Part shown: piece after piece, positions 62,835-64,000 of the stretch
Numbering within the stretch: position 1 is the stretch's first letter
How the letters are laid out: each line of letters begins with the position of its first letter
Source of the DNA: Cryptomeria japonica
Taxonomy: Eukaryota; Streptophyta; Pinopsida; Cupressales; Cupressaceae
Assembly: GCF_030272615.1 (NCBI RefSeq)
Contig: NC_081413.1
Span: 552,137,136-552,201,135 of the forward strand
Direction: 5' to 3'
Length of the DNA: 64,000 nucleotides
Notes under the pieces: model-generated
The model's input: the letters and a program-made list of their open reading frames with translations, nothing else
What the model was told of the DNA's origin: nothing
The model's database searches: none
Position numbers and translations under genes: made by a program

Positions 62835-64000
62835 AAATTAAAATAAAATATATGATTATTCTATAATTATTAAACTTTTAAAAAGACAAATATTTTAATT
62901 ATTATTTGTCATCTTATAAATAATTAAAATAACTTCAAACTTAAATCTGAATTAAATATTAAAATAGAATAAACTAAATGCAAAGTCAAAATATATCAAA
63001 ATCTAAATATTATTAAAAAGAATAATTTCAAAAATTAAATGTATTAACTAAATAAAATAGTAAAACTATTTTTTTAATTTATTAATATTGAAATATTAAT
63101 AAAATTGTACTAAGAAATCTACTTAATATATTACAAACAATATTATTTATATGAAAATAAACTTAATCTTAAAAATAAAAAATATTATTAAATTAAGTGT
63201 TAGAAAGTTAAAATATTAATTAAATTAAATTTTTTAAATTGTATTTGAAATAAAAAATTAAAAATAAAAATAACCTACTGATCAAAAATAAAACAAAAAA
63301 TAAATTACATTGACATTTTTTCAGCTAAATTTTAACTTAAAAAATTTACAAGTAAAAAACCAAAGTTGAAAAATTGAAAGTAAAATGACACTTATAAAAA
63401 AATAAAATGTCATTCAAAATTATTTAGTTAACTCAATTTATATATGTGAATAATTATAATAATTAATATTATTATTTAGAAAAAAATGTATTTATTAAAA
63501 GAGTATTGGTATTTTTTTTATATAATTAAAAAAGTTAACTAAAAATATTATTAAAAAATTATATAATCTTAATATCACTTATTTATATATTATAATATAT
63601 AAATAATAATTATTAAAATATAAATAAAAATAAAATTGTAAAAAGTATTGAATAATAAATTTATTGTTGAAAATTTCAAATGCAAAATTAATTATCAATA
63701 TATCATATTTATTATTTTAACAATGTATACCTGTAAAATCTCTAAAATTTAATAGATAAGAAGTTAAAGTAATACAAATTAAAATTAATTATTTCTAAAA
63801 CAAACAAAATTAAACAATATTTATGAACTATAAACATTATTTTAAATAATGTATATTAAAAAAAGCCTCCAACTTCATATTAACTACATCAAATAACATA
63901 AACATTTAAATTTAAAAAATTTAAAATTACACCTCTTTAATCATTTTATAAGGGAATCATGTTTCGGTTGGAAATAAAGTGAGATGGAGATATTTAATTA
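62835..64000. repeat. AT-rich module after GA array 5, to the window end
   Basis: A/T-only sequence with ACTAAATGCAAAGTCAAAAT near 62978, matching 32100 in the module after the large array. 63540-63840 aligns loosely with 43520-43790. The final 100 bases return to mixed composition. No gene is seen. Confidence 0.6.

Overview
The window looks like heterochromatin-rich nuclear DNA of a land plant, most likely a gymnosperm and probably a conifer. This rests on plant-type LTR retrotransposons primed by initiator tRNA-Met, an L1-type plant LINE with an RNase H domain, PLS-type pentatricopeptide (PPR) remnants, very long purine (GA) tracts and kilobases of degenerate telomere-like CCCTAA sequence. 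No bacterial, organellar or intact protein-coding operon structure is present. The species cannot be named from the sequence alone.

0-26.4 kb is a nest of transposons. A minus-strand LTR retrotransposon (family A) runs from its 3' LTR (3171-15319), through a polypurine tract at 15320 and a non-coding interior, to a primer-binding site (25354-25365) and a truncated 5' LTR (25368-26390). Its LTR is about 4.2 kb and its interior about 3.1 kb with no coding potential, which is the layout of LARD elements. An L1-type LINE (5391-13344, minus strand, 15-bp target-site duplication) sits inside the 3' LTR. A plus-strand Sirevirus/Copia-like element B (16871-about 23755) sits inside the interior. B has a gag-like gene with four zinc knuckles and a long gene of unknown function carrying a Lys/Glu coiled coil, but no recognisable protease, integrase, reverse transcriptase or RNase H. 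A third, separate A LTR lies at 34210-38065.

26.4-42 kb is dominated by GA-rich arrays. The largest spans 28.45-31.6 kb. The arrays recur behind a conserved leader sequence and before an AT-rich tail, and two leaders carry a Helitron-like 3' terminus (hairpin plus CTAGT/CTAGG on the minus strand). Two of these blocks lie in what reads as the 2.7-kb intron of a small two-exon gene (38580-41501). That gene has a TATA box, a GTAAGT donor and a phase-matched acceptor, but its first codons carry a one-base frameshift.

42-53.7 kb holds three-part repeat debris: two related short terminal-inverted-repeat elements (42677-42913 and 53114-53603), a decayed PPR gene (45985-47040) with an antisense fragment downstream, AT-rich modules and two short telomere-like tracts in opposite orientations. 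A further inverted-repeat element with TTA duplications is at 32470-32895.

53.83-60.07 kb is a degenerate telomere-like satellite with higher-order duplication at about 3.9 kb and about 1.6 kb. It is followed by a Helitron-like leader, a GA array split by a minus-strand solo LTR (60751-62143), and an AT-rich tail to the window end. I see no gene in this window that is certain to be functional.
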